From contig BMUX01000021.1 of NCBI GenBank assembly GCA_014650415.1, positions 1 to 64,000 of the forward strand: DNA of 64,000 nucleotides, written 5' to 3'. Made by a program: the position numbers and the translations under genes. Source of the stretch: Streptomyces spiroverticillatus (GTDB lineage Bacteria > Actinomycetota > Actinomycetes > Streptomycetales > Streptomycetaceae). The notes beneath the pieces are model-generated. The model was not told the DNA's origin. It searched no databases and saw only the letters and a list, made by a program, of their open reading frames with translations. Shown here one piece after another: positions 1-8,217 of the stretch (position 1 is its first letter; each line of letters starts with the position of its first letter).

Positions 1-68
1 TGGTGTGCGCTCCCTTACCTAGTTCGTGTTCGGTAGGGAGATCGGTGGTTTCCCGTGACTCTGCATAG

Positions 69-374
69 GCAGACTCGGCGACCTGGGACTCGTGCGTGCG
101 CGCCAAGAAGATCTTCGGGGTCGACCGGGCGGTCCTGATCAGCCAGGGCTTCCACATCCGGCGGGCGGTCGCGCTGTGCGAGGCGGCCGGGGTGGACGGC
201 TTCGGGGTCGGTGTGGACGACGAGCACGACGCGACCTGGTACTACGGCGGGGCCCGCGAGGTGTTCGCGGCGGGCAAGGCTCTGCTGGACGCGACCTTCC
301 GTCCCGACCCGCACTTTCTCGGTGAGCGGGAAAAGGGGGTCACCGAGGCGTTGGCAGGGGGTGCGGCGCGCTGA
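69..374 (+). pseudogene. 5'-truncated SanA/YdcF-family (DUF218) remnant
   Basis: The frame from about 69 to 374 encodes the C-terminal part of a SanA/YdcF-like (DUF218) membrane-associated protein: TWDSCVRAKK, then GVDRAVLISQGFHIRRA, then a region matching the family's end. Family members are about 200 residues; only about 100 remain. The same frame has a TAG stop at 66-68, and neither other forward frame of the first 68 bases reads as SanA, so the N-terminal half is missing and not merely outside the window. A GTG at 96 could start a 92-residue product, without a convincing ribosome binding site. The family is linked to envelope integrity; this copy is probably non-functional. Confidence 0.6.
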
Positions 375-398
375 CACACTGACCGCCGTCCGGATCGG

Positions 399-426
399 GT
401 ATGCCGTTTAGGCATACGGTGCATAC
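399..426. promoter_or_regulatory. Palindromic operator upstream of the SDR gene
   Basis: GTATGCC and GGCATAC form a perfect 7-bp inverted repeat around a 5-base spacer (399-417). It is followed at once by a further GCATAC (421-426). It lies 20-47 bp before the GTG start of the dehydrogenase, in the promoter position. This is the usual look of a repressor site (for example TetR type), but the regulator is not in the window. Confidence 0.5.
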
Positions 427-445
427 GTAGAGGCGGTGGGTCCAC

Positions 446-1237
446 GTGGCCGGTGCGCAGGGGCAGTTGGACGGCAGGGTCGTACTGATCACCGGGGGCG
501 CCCGGGGTCTGGGGGCGGCGGCCGCACGGGCGGTCGTGGCGGGAGGCGGGCGGGTGGTCGTCACGGACGTGCTGGTGGACGAGGGCTCGGCGCTGGTCAA
601 GGAGTTGACGGGCGCGTACGGGGATCGGGCGGCCCGCTTCCACCAGCACGACGTGACCAGCGAGCGGAGCTGGGAGGCGGCGGTCGCCTTCGCGGTGCGG
701 GAGTTCGGCCGCCTGGACGGGCTGGTCAACAACGCCGGGATATCCAGCGGCGAGCTGCTCGCCGAGGCGGACGTGGCCCGCTTCCGGGAGATCGTCGAGG
801 TCAACCTGGTCGGGGTCTTCATCGGGATGAAGACGGTGGTGCCGGTGCTGCGGGAGGCGGGCGGCGGCGCGATCGTGAACATCTCGTCGGCGGCGGGCCT
901 CACCGGCATGGTGCGGACGGCCGGTTACGGGGCGTCCAAGTGGGGCGTGCGCGGGCTGTCGAAGATCGGCGCGGTGGAGCTGGCGGAGGCCGGGATCCGC
1001 GTCAACTCGGTGCATCCGGGGATGACGTACACGGACATGACGGCGCACGTGGGCATCGAGGTCGGGGCGGGCAAGTACCCCGGCGCTCCCATGGGGCGGG
1101 TGGGGGTGCCCCATGAGATCGCCTCGGCGGTGGCGTTCCTGCTGTCGGACGCGGCGGCGTACGTGACGGGGGCGGAGCTGGCGGTGGACGGGGGCTGGAC
1201 GGCGGGACTGGTCCCGCAGCGCCCTGCGGGCCAGTAG
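446..1237 (+). CDS. SDR-family NAD(P)-dependent oxidoreductase
   Basis: A 263-residue classical short-chain dehydrogenase/reductase. The Rossmann motif TGGARGLG is at 16-23, NNAG at 95-98, the conserved Asn at 120, and the catalytic Ser147/148, Tyr161 (YxxxK) and Lys165 are present, so it should be active. The C-terminal motif with VDGGWTAG is typical of the hydroxysteroid dehydrogenase/FabG-like group (3-alpha or 20-beta-hydroxysteroid dehydrogenase annotations). The substrate cannot be read from the sequence. The GTG start at 446 gives the usual family length. The palindrome at 399-417 probably controls it. It stands alone, with a tandem repeat just after its stop. Confidence 0.9.
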   Translation: MAGAQGQLDGRVVLITGGARGLGAAAARAVVAGGGRVVVTDVLVDEGSALVKELTGAYGDRAARFHQHDVTSERSWEAAVAFAVREFGRLDGLVNNAGISSGELLAEADVARFREIVEVNLVGVFIGMKTVVPVLREAGGGAIVNISSAAGLTGMVRTAGYGASKWGVRGLSKIGAVELAEAGIRVNSVHPGMTYTDMTAHVGIEVGAGKYPGAPMGRVGVPHEIASAVAFLLSDAAAYVTGAELAVDGGWTAGLVPQRPAGQ

Positions 1238-1249
1238 GCGGGGGCGGCG

Positions 1250-1298
1250 GTCAGCGGTCAGCCGTCAGCCGTCAGCCGTCAGCCGTCAGCCGTCAGCC
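1250..1298. repeat. Seven tandem copies of a 7-bp unit (GTCAGCC)
   Basis: GTCAGCC is repeated head to tail seven times; the first copy differs at its last base. The array fills the space between the convergent SDR and I78 genes, and the stop codon of the I78 gene (1293-1295) lies in the last copy. A 7-bp unit is not a multiple of three and the array is intergenic, so slippage here would mainly change spacing or the 3' end of the inhibitor. Confidence 0.9.
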
Positions 1299-1640
1299 GA
1301 AGGTGACGCGGGTGATCCGGTTCGCGTCGTCGACGTGGACGTTGATCCGGTCCGGCATGTACTCCTGCGTCAGGATCGAGCCGGGCCTGACGATCCGGTA
1401 CGGCTCGGGGATGTCCCGCTCGTGGACGAGGCGCTCGGCGGGGACGCCGACGGGGTCACTCTCCCCGTCCCGCACCAGGGTCTTGCCGATCCACTGGTCG
1501 TAGTCGGGTGCGACGGCCACCGCGGGCCGGGCGGACCCGCCCTCGCCGGCACCGGCCGCGTGGGACTCGCCCGCCGGGGCGAAGAAGGTCGCCGCGAGGG
1601 CTGCTGCCGTGAACAGGGTCTTCAGGTGGGAGCTGTGCAT
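1293..1640 (-). CDS. Secreted I78-family peptidase inhibitor
   Basis: About 115 residues. It starts with a Sec signal peptide (MHSSHLKTLF, hydrophobic core, then a cleavage-like SHAA). The C-terminal half carries the I78 inhibitor pattern: RIVRPGSILTQEY, then PDRINVHVDD and a final RVTFG. Members are small secreted inhibitors of serine peptidases. The ATG at 1640 is chosen over an upstream start (1688) because it puts the signal peptide at the N-terminus and has AAGGTG before it. The target is unknown; a secreted trypsin-like protease lies at 41.6 kb in this window, but nothing links the two. Confidence 0.75.
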   Translation of the reverse strand: MHSSHLKTLFTAAALAATFFAPAGESHAAGAGEGGSARPAVAVAPDYDQWIGKTLVRDGESDPVGVPAERLVHERDIPEPYRIVRPGSILTQEYMPDRINVHVDDANRITRVTFG

Positions 1641-1836
1641 GCAGGGCACCTTGCTATTGCCGACGGCCAACTTCCAAACCAGGGGCACTCGTTCGGGTGT
1701 ATCGCGTGTCGTACGTGTACGGGAGGCGGGGCGGCACGCGGTCCGCGCAGGTGTGCGGACCGCGATGGACCGTACGTATGGTTGTTACAGAATGTCCCGG
1801 TTCTTGTGATGCTCGGTACATAAGGTCGAGGGACCT

Positions 1837-2577
1837 ATGTCCCGCCGTCCGAGCACTCCGCGCAGATCCGTTCCGGCCGTCCCCGCCGCCGCGGCGCTCG
1901 GCGCTGTCCTGCTCGCCGGGTGCGGTGCCCCCGAAGGGCTCGGCCCCGGTGAGCCCGCCCCTTCGGCCAGTGCCCAGCCGCGCCCGCAGACCCTGTGGCC
2001 CGCCTGGTCCCCCGAGTCGTCCTCACCCTCGGACGCGGTGACCGATCCGGAGCTCCAGCCCGCCCCGGACCCGCTGCCCGACTCCCCCGCCGTCCCGGCG
2101 GGCGGGCTCGCCGCCATGGACCAGACGGACGTCCTGCGGGCCGACCCCCGGATGCGCCGGCTGACCCGGCGCGGTCCGGTCGACAAGCCGGGCAAGCCCG
2201 GCATCCGCCCGGCCGTGCTGCACGACCTGACCGGCGACGGGAAGCCGGAGCTGATCTGTGCGGTGGATCTGGAGAGCGGCCGGGTGGTGATGGCCGCGTA
2301 CACGGTCCGCGACGGGAAGATCGTGCCGATCCTCTACACGAGCGGCGTACGTCCGGTCGTGGAGTCCGTCGGGGTCGACCTGGTCGTCCGGGGTTCCGCG
2401 ACCGACGGCGGCGAGCAGGCGATCCGCTACCGCTGGGACGGCAACCGGATGCTGACCGTCAGCGAGGTGCGCAGCTTCCGCGCGGACGGCGACGCCCCCG
2501 AGTCCGTCCCGGGCAAGGAGCCCACCCCCAAGGACGTGGCACCCCCGAAGACGAAGGATCCGGAGCCCGCCCCGTGA
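1837..2577 (+). CDS. Lipoprotein coupled to a sensor histidine kinase
   Basis: A 246-residue exported lipoprotein: Arg-rich start, hydrophobic segment and a lipobox LLAGC at about 27-31, then a long Pro/Ala-rich linker. A globular part begins near residue 90, with an FG-GAP-like D-L-T-G-D-G-K-P-E stretch, and the C-terminus is rich in Lys and Pro. The stop overlaps the GTG of the kinase gene (GTGA), so the two are translated together. The arrangement recalls the CseA lipoprotein that tunes the CseB-CseC cell-envelope system of Streptomyces, but orthology cannot be shown here. It probably senses or modulates the kinase at the outer face of the membrane. Confidence 0.7.
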   Translation: MSRRPSTPRRSVPAVPAAAALGAVLLAGCGAPEGLGPGEPAPSASAQPRPQTLWPAWSPESSSPSDAVTDPELQPAPDPLPDSPAVPAGGLAAMDQTDVLRADPRMRRLTRRGPVDKPGKPGIRPAVLHDLTGDGKPELICAVDLESGRVVMAAYTVRDGKIVPILYTSGVRPVVESVGVDLVVRGSATDGGEQAIRYRWDGNRMLTVSEVRSFRADGDAPESVPGKEPTPKDVAPPKTKDPEPAP

Positions 2578-3860
2578 CCCCCCGCCCCGTCCGCCGTGTG
2601 CGGGCGTTCGTCGCCGGGCTCAGCCTGCGCTGGAAGATCGCCGCGCTGCCCGCCGCCGGGGCGGCCCTGGTGGCGCTGGCCATCGGGGTGCTGATCCATC
2701 AGGCCCGTACCGCGCAGGTCGCCGAGACCGCCCGCGAGTCGGCGATCGCCGAGCTGTACCGGGTGCGCCAGCTGTACGAGCTGACCGGGCACGTGAACCC
2801 GCAGGACACGGGCTCCGCCCTCGACTCCCCCGAGGTGCCCCCGGCGCTGGATGCCGCCGCCCGGGCGGGCTCCCGCAACACCTACCTGGACCTGTCGGGC
2901 CCGAACCCGAGCGTGTGGGCGGCCCGGCCGATCGGCGACCAGGTGCTGTCGGTGCGGCTGCCGCTGGGCGCCCAGCGCGCCGAGATCAACGACCTGGACC
3001 GCAGCCTGGTGGTGTGGGGCGCGGTCGTGGTGGGTCTGGCCGCTCTCGGCGGGGCCGCGCTGGCGTCCCGGCTGAGCCGCAGGCTGCGTACGGCGGCGGC
3101 CACCGCCCGGCGGATCAGCAACGGCGACCTGGACGCCCGGATCGCCCTGAGTCACGACGGCCCCCGGGCCACCAAGGACGAGGTGGCGGAGCTGTCCGCC
3201 GCGCTGAACACCATGGCGGCCTCGCTCCAGCGCCGGATCGAGACCGAGCAGCGGTTCACCGCCGACGTGGCGCACGAACTGCGCACCCCGCTCACCGGCT
3301 TGCAGACCGCCGCGGAACTGCTCCCTGCGTCCCGCCCCACCGAGCTGGTGCGGGACCGGGTCGCCGCCCTGCGCACGCTCACCGAGGACCTCCTGGAGGT
3401 CGCCCGCCTGGACTCGCACACGGAGGAGCCGGAGCTGGCCGCGCACCCGCTGGGCCGCCTGGTGCGCAGCCTGGTGGACCGGCTGGGCTGCGTCGTGGAG
3501 CTCACCGCCCCCGACGAGGACACGTACGTCCGCACCGACGCCCGCCGCCTGGAACGCATCCTGACGAACCTGCTGGTCAATGCCCGCAGGCACGGCGCGG
3601 ACCCGGTGGGGGTGCACGTCGACGGGCCCTGCGTGGTGATCCGCGACCACGGTCCGGGCTTCCCGGAGAAGCTGCTGACCGAGGGCCCGCAGCGGTTCCT
3701 GACCGGGGCCGCCGAGCGCGGTCAGGGCAGCGGTCTCGGCCTGACGATCGCGTTCGGGCAGGCGCGGGCGATCGGGGCGCGGGTGGAGCTGTCGAACCAC
3801 CCGGTCGACGGGGGCGCGGTGGTCCGGGTGACGCTGCCGGAGGCACGGCGCGAGGGGTGA
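2574..3860 (+). CDS. Orphan sensor histidine kinase (HAMP/HisKA, CseC-like)
   Basis: 428 residues starting at the GTG that overlaps the lipoprotein stop. Order: TM1 near 20-40, extracytoplasmic sensor of about 100 residues, TM2 near 150, HAMP domain, HisKA with HELRTPL (phospho-acceptor His), N box NLLVNARRHG, and a G box with DHGPGF and GSGLGL. All catalytic motifs are intact. No response regulator lies beside it: the next gene is on the other strand and encodes an ABC exporter. Its partner must be elsewhere. The two-gene unit with an exported lipoprotein suggests an envelope-stress sensor. Confidence 0.85.
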   Translation: MTPRPVRRVRAFVAGLSLRWKIAALPAAGAALVALAIGVLIHQARTAQVAETARESAIAELYRVRQLYELTGHVNPQDTGSALDSPEVPPALDAAARAGSRNTYLDLSGPNPSVWAARPIGDQVLSVRLPLGAQRAEINDLDRSLVVWGAVVVGLAALGGAALASRLSRRLRTAAATARRISNGDLDARIALSHDGPRATKDEVAELSAALNTMAASLQRRIETEQRFTADVAHELRTPLTGLQTAAELLPASRPTELVRDRVAALRTLTEDLLEVARLDSHTEEPELAAHPLGRLVRSLVDRLGCVVELTAPDEDTYVRTDARRLERILTNLLVNARRHGADPVGVHVDGPCVVIRDHGPGFPEKLLTEGPQRFLTGAAERGQGSGLGLTIAFGQARAIGARVELSNHPVDGGAVVRVTLPEARREG

Positions 3861-3901
3861 GCCGGTCTTCGGCCCACCCCTGTTCGTACCGTACGAAGCG
3901 G

Positions 3902-5791
3902 CTACGCGGCGACGGCTGCGAACTGCGAGGCGTAGAGGCGGGCGTACGCACCGTCGGCGGCCAGGAGGGCGTCGTGCGAGCCCTGTTCGACGATGCGGCC
4001 CGCCTCCATCACCAGGATCACGTCCGCGTCGCGGACGGTGGAGAGCCGGTGGGCGATGACGAACGAGGTGCGGCCCGCGCGCAGGGAGTTCATGGCGCGC
4101 TGGATGAGGACCTCGGTGCGGGTGTCGACGGAGCTGGTGGCCTCGTCCAGGACCAGGATCGACGGCTGGGTGAGGAAGGCGCGGGCGAGGGTGATGAGCT
4201 GCTTCTCGCCGGCGCTGAGGTTCCCGGCCTCCTCGTCGACGACGGTGTCGTAGCCGTCGGGGAGGGTGCGGATGAAGCGGTCGGCGTACGTCGCCATGGC
4301 GGCCTCGACGATGCGCTCGCGCGGGAGGTCGCCCTCGACGCCGTACGCGATGTTCTCGGCGATGGTGCCGCCGAAGAGCCAGGTGTCCTGGAGGACCATG
4401 CCGGTGTGGGCGCGGAGTTCCTCGCGGGGCAGGGCGGCGATGTCGGTGCCGTCGAGGGTGATGCGGCCGCCGGTGACCTCGTAGAACCGCATGAGCAGGT
4501 TGACCAGGGTGGTCTTGCCCGCGCCGGTCGGGCCGACGATGGCGACGGTCTGGCCGGGGTCGACGGTCAGGGTGAGGTCCTCGATCAGGGGCTTGTCGGG
4601 CTCGTACCGGAAGGCGACCTTCTCGAAGGTGACCCGGCCGGTGACCTTCTCCGTACGCCCGCTGGGGGCGGGCTCGGCGGACTCCTCCTCGGCGTCCAGG
4701 AGGTCGAAGACGCGCTCGGCGGAGGCGACGCCCGACTGGAGCAGGTTGGCCATGGCGGCGATCTGCGTGATGGGGCCGTTGAACTCGTACGAATACTGCA
4801 CGAAGGCCTGGATCTCGCCGATGGTGAGGGTGCCGGAGGCGACCCGCAGACCGCCGACGACGGCGATGAGGACGTAGTTGAGGTTGCCGATGAAGGCCAT
4901 CGCGGGCTGGATGACGCCGGAGATGAACTGGGCCCGGAAGCCTGCCTCGTACAGTTCGTCACCGAGGGCGTCGAAGGTGGCGATCGCCTGCTCCTTCCGG
5001 CCGAAGACCTTCACCAGGGCGTGCCCGGTGTACATCTCCTCGATGTGGCCGTTGAGTCTGCCGGTGACGGCCCACTGCTGGACGAACTGGGGCTGGGCGC
5101 GGCGGCCGATGAGGTAGGCCCCGTACACCGACAGCGGGACGCCTGCGAGGGTGACCAGCGCCATCAGGGGCGAGATCCAGAACATCATCGCGAGGACGCC
5201 GACCAGGGTGAGCAGGGCGCGCACCATCTGGGCGGAGGCCTGCTGGACGCTCTGGGTGATGTTGTCGATGTCGTTGGTGGTGCGGGAGAGGACTTCGCCG
5301 CGCGGCTGCCGGTCGAAGTAGGCCAGGGGCAGTCGGGCGAGCTTGGTCTCGGCGCGCTCGCGCAGCCGGAAGGCGAGGCGCTGGGCGACGACCATCGCGA
5401 TGCGCACTTGTATCCAGGTGAAGAGCGCGCCGCCGGCGGTGAGGGCGAGGGCCAGGAGCAGCACCCGGGAGACGGCGGGGAAGTCGATGCCCATGGCGCT
5501 CTTCGCGCCGCTCACCACCAGGTCGGTGGCCTCGCCGAGGATCTTCGGGGCGAGGACCGCGAGGGCGACGGCGAGGATTCCGGCGGTGAGGGCGGCGGCC
5601 ACCAGGTGCTTCTGGGGGCCGAGCATCCGCAGCAGCCGGATTCCGGAGCGGCGGAAGTCGAGGGAGCGTTCCAGGGAGGGGGCGTTGACGGCGCCGGGGC
5701 CGCGCTGCGGGGGCGGGCCCTGGCGGGCGGGGACCTCCTTCTGCCGGGCTGGGGCGGGGACTTCCTTCTGCCGGGCTGGGGCGGTGCTCAT
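3902..5791 (-). CDS. ABC exporter half-transporter, subunit 2 (canonical ATP site)
   Basis: A 629-residue type IV ABC exporter: a low-complexity N-terminus of about 35 residues, a six-helix membrane domain, and a nucleotide-binding domain with GPTGAGKTT, the unusual signature LSAGEKQ, Walker B ILVLDEATSS (catalytic Glu present) and AHRLST (switch His present). The ATG at 5791 overlaps the stop of the upstream subunit (ATGA), so the two are co-translated and surely form a heterodimer. Such pairs export drugs, lipids or peptides; the substrate is unknown. The N-terminus carries a repeated ARQKEVPA motif made by a 27-bp duplication. Confidence 0.9.
   Translation of the reverse strand: MSTAPARQKEVPAPARQKEVPARQGPPPQRGPGAVNAPSLERSLDFRRSGIRLLRMLGPQKHLVAAALTAGILAVALAVLAPKILGEATDLVVSGAKSAMGIDFPAVSRVLLLALALTAGGALFTWIQVRIAMVVAQRLAFRLRERAETKLARLPLAYFDRQPRGEVLSRTTNDIDNITQSVQQASAQMVRALLTLVGVLAMMFWISPLMALVTLAGVPLSVYGAYLIGRRAQPQFVQQWAVTGRLNGHIEEMYTGHALVKVFGRKEQAIATFDALGDELYEAGFRAQFISGVIQPAMAFIGNLNYVLIAVVGGLRVASGTLTIGEIQAFVQYSYEFNGPITQIAAMANLLQSGVASAERVFDLLDAEEESAEPAPSGRTEKVTGRVTFEKVAFRYEPDKPLIEDLTLTVDPGQTVAIVGPTGAGKTTLVNLLMRFYEVTGGRITLDGTDIAALPREELRAHTGMVLQDTWLFGGTIAENIAYGVEGDLPRERIVEAAMATYADRFIRTLPDGYDTVVDEEAGNLSAGEKQLITLARAFLTQPSILVLDEATSSVDTRTEVLIQRAMNSLRAGRTSFVIAHRLSTVRDADVILVMEAGRIVEQGSHDALLAADGAYARLYASQFAAVAA
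5727..5780 (-). repeat. In-frame 27-bp tandem duplication in the ABC subunit 2 gene
   Basis: Two adjacent 27-bp units (5727-5753 and 5754-5780) differ at one base and encode repeated ARQKEVPA-like nonapeptides in the extreme N-terminus of the exporter subunit. The duplication keeps the frame and lies before the first membrane helix. It is likely a recent replication slip and a possible strain-variable site. Confidence 0.85.
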
Positions 5792-7527
5792 GCGGCTTCC
5801 TCCTCGGTGAGTTGGGAGAGGACGATCTCCCGGTAGGTGGGGCTGGTCCGCATGAGGTGGTCGTGGGTGCCGGTGCCGACGACGCGGCCCTCGTCGAGGA
5901 CGACGATGGAGTCGGCGTCGCGGATGGTGGAGACGCGCTGGGCGACGATGACGACGGTGGCGCGGCGCGTCTCGGCGGCCAGGGCGCGGCGCAGGGCGGC
6001 GTCGGTGGCGTAGTCGAGGGCGGAGAAGGAGTCGTCGAAGAGGTAGAGGTCGGGCCGGGCGACCAACGCCCGTGCGATGGCGAGGCGTTGGCGCTGCCCG
6101 CCGGAGAGGTTGGTGCCGCCCTGGGCGACGGGGGCGTCGAGCCCCTCGGGCAGGGCATCGACGAACGACCGGGCCTGGGCGACGTCGAGGGCGTGCCGGA
6201 GGTCGTCGTCGGTGGCGTCGGGGTTTCCGTACCGGAGGTTGGAGGCGACGGTGCCGGAGAAGAGGTACGGCTTCTGCGGTACGAGGCTGACCGTGCGGGA
6301 CAGGACGTCCGGGTCGAGTTCGCGGACGTCGGCCCCGCCGACCAGGACCCGGCCGCCGGTGGCGTCGAAGAGACGTGGGATCAGGTGGAGGAGGGTGGTC
6401 TTGCCGCTGCCGGTGGAACCGATGACGGCGGTGGTGCGGCCGGGGCGGGCGGTGAGAGAGATGCCGCGCAGGACGGGCTCCTCGGCACCGGGGTAGCTGA
6501 AGTCGACGTCGTGCAGGGAGAGTCGACCCTTCTCCCGCAGCGCTCGTACGGGCGCGAGGGGTGCGACGACACTCGGCTCGGTCTCCAGCACCTCGCGGAT
6601 GCGTTCCGCGCTGACCTCGGCGCGCGGGACCTGCATCATCAGGAACGCGGTCATCATCACCGCCATCAGGATCTGCATCAGATACCCGAGGAAGGCGATC
6701 AGCGAGCCGGCCTGGAGCGCCCCGGAGTCGATGCGCTGTCCGCCCACCCAGACGACGGCGATGGTGGCCAGCTCCCACACGATCAGGATGGTCGGCATGA
6801 GGAGGGCCATCAGCCGCCCGCTGCGCAGGGCGACCCGCATCAGCTCGGCGTTGGCACCGGCGTACCGCTCCTGCTCGTGCCGGTCGCGGACGAAGGCCCG
6901 CACGACACGAATACCGGTGATCTGCTCCCGCATGATGCGGTTGACCCGGTCGATGCGCTGCTGCATCCCCCGGAAGAGGACCGGCATCCGGCGGACGATG
7001 AGTCCGACAGCCCCGCCGAGCAGCGGCACGAAGACCAGCATCAGCAGGGCCAGCGGCACGTCCTGGCTGAGCGCCATCACGATGCCGCCCAGGCACATCA
7101 GCGGGGCGGCGACCAGCATGGTGAGCAGCAGCACGGCGAGCGTCTGCACCTGCTGGACGTCATTGGTCGTACGGGTGATGAGCGACGAGGTCCCGAACGT
7201 CCCCACTTCCCGTACGGAGAAGTCCTGGACCCGGGAGAACACGGCGGAGCGCAGGTCGCGGCCGATCCCCATGGCGATCCGCGCCCCGAACCAGACGGCC
7301 GCCACGGAGGCGGCCACCTGGAGCAGGGTCACGGCGATCATGCGGCCCCCGGAGGCGAGGACGTACCCGGTGTCACCCGTCAGGACGCCCCGGTTGATGA
7401 CATCGGCGTTGAGGGTGGGCAGGGTCAGGGTCGCGGCGATCTGGACGAGCTGGAGGGCCACGACGAGGGCGAGGGGGCGACGGTAGGGGTGCAGGCGGGG
7501 GCGCAGCAGCCCCAGGAGAGCGCGCAT
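5788..7527 (-). CDS. ABC exporter half-transporter, subunit 1 (degenerate ATP site)
   Basis: 579 residues: six-helix exporter membrane domain (about 1-310), then a nucleotide-binding domain with GSTGSGKTT and the canonical signature LSGGQRQ. Walker B reads LYLFDD: Asp499 takes the place of the catalytic Glu. The switch His is Gln530 (VAQRVST). Combined with the LSAGEKQ signature of subunit 2, this yields one consensus and one degenerate ATP site, as in TM287/288- or BmrCD-type heterodimers. It is the first gene of a two-gene operon and is followed by subunit 2 with a 4-bp overlap. Confidence 0.9.
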   Translation of the reverse strand: MRALLGLLRPRLHPYRRPLALVVALQLVQIAATLTLPTLNADVINRGVLTGDTGYVLASGGRMIAVTLLQVAASVAAVWFGARIAMGIGRDLRSAVFSRVQDFSVREVGTFGTSSLITRTTNDVQQVQTLAVLLLTMLVAAPLMCLGGIVMALSQDVPLALLMLVFVPLLGGAVGLIVRRMPVLFRGMQQRIDRVNRIMREQITGIRVVRAFVRDRHEQERYAGANAELMRVALRSGRLMALLMPTILIVWELATIAVVWVGGQRIDSGALQAGSLIAFLGYLMQILMAVMMTAFLMMQVPRAEVSAERIREVLETEPSVVAPLAPVRALREKGRLSLHDVDFSYPGAEEPVLRGISLTARPGRTTAVIGSTGSGKTTLLHLIPRLFDATGGRVLVGGADVRELDPDVLSRTVSLVPQKPYLFSGTVASNLRYGNPDATDDDLRHALDVAQARSFVDALPEGLDAPVAQGGTNLSGGQRQRLAIARALVARPDLYLFDDSFSALDYATDAALRRALAAETRRATVVIVAQRVSTIRDADSIVVLDEGRVVGTGTHDHLMRTSPTYREIVLSQLTEEEAA

Positions 7528-7555
7528 GAGGGTGGTCTGCCTCGGGTTCGGGCCG

Positions 7556-8179
7556 TCAGGCGGCGAACGGACGGACGGACTTGGCGTCGCGCAGGGCGTG
7601 GGCCCACCAGGTCAGCTTGTCGAGCATGGCCTTGGCGGCGGTGTCGGAGTCCTCGGGGTCGAGGTGCTGCCCGTCCTCGCCGAACTGTCCCCACGGGCCG
7701 TGGAAGGAGACGGTGTCGCGGAGGGTCACGGCGTGCAGCTCGGCGAAGACCTGCCGCAGATGCTCGACGGAACGCAGCCCTCCGGAAAGCCCCCCGTACG
7801 AAACGAAGCCGATGGGCTTGGCGTGCCACTCGCTGCCGTGCCAGTCGATGAGGCTCTTCAGGCCTGCCGGGTAGGAGTGGTTGTACTCGGGGGTGAGTAC
7901 GACGAAGGCGTCGGCGCCCGCCAACTTGTGGGTGACCTTGGCGAGTTCGGCCTTGACCTGCTCGTCGGGCCGGAAGGAGAGGGCGGTCGGCAGATCGGCT
8001 TCCGCCACGTCCACGACGTCCACCTCGAACCCGCCGAAGCCTTCGGCACGGGCGAGGAACCAGTCCCGGATGACGGGGGCGAAGCGGCCCTCACGATTAC
8101 TGCCGACGATCACTGCGAGGCGGAGGGGGCTGGAGGTGACCTGGTCGAATGCGCCGGTTGCGGCGGTGTTGATGTCCAT
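7556..8179 (-). CDS. NADPH-dependent FMN reductase, SoxR-regulated type
   Basis: A flavodoxin-fold FMN reductase of 207 residues, or 212 if the upstream ATG at 8194 is used. Motifs: flavin phosphate loop VIVGSNREGRFAP near the start, LTPEYNHSYPAGLKSLIDW in the middle and a SYGG loop later. It should transfer electrons from NAD(P)H to flavin or quinone-type acceptors. The ATG at 8179 is preferred because it lies 7 nt after the expected -10 of a SoxR-type promoter, which gives a leaderless mRNA. In S. coelicolor a reductase of this kind (SCO2478) belongs to the SoxR regulon; I recall this from published work and did not check orthology. Confidence 0.85.
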   Translation of the reverse strand: MDINTAATGAFDQVTSSPLRLAVIVGSNREGRFAPVIRDWFLARAEGFGGFEVDVVDVAEADLPTALSFRPDEQVKAELAKVTHKLAGADAFVVLTPEYNHSYPAGLKSLIDWHGSEWHAKPIGFVSYGGLSGGLRSVEHLRQVFAELHAVTLRDTVSFHGPWGQFGEDGQHLDPEDSDTAAKAMLDKLTWWAHALRDAKSVRPFAA

Positions 8180-8186
8180 GCGGAGA

Positions 8187-8217
8187 AGCGTCATACGTCA
8201 AGTGGACTTGAGGTCAA
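8187..8217 (-). promoter_or_regulatory. SoxR box in a MerR-type promoter
   Basis: On the minus strand TTGACC (8217-8212) is followed, after a 19-bp spacer, by GACGCT (8192-8187). The spacer contains most of CCTCAAGTCCACTTGACG, which matches the SoxR dyad CCTCAAG/CTTGAGG with one mismatch in the right arm. The long spacer is the hallmark of promoters activated by MerR-family proteins such as SoxR, which responds to redox-active compounds. The ATG at 8179 then falls at the predicted transcription start. soxR itself is not in the window. Confidence 0.75.
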
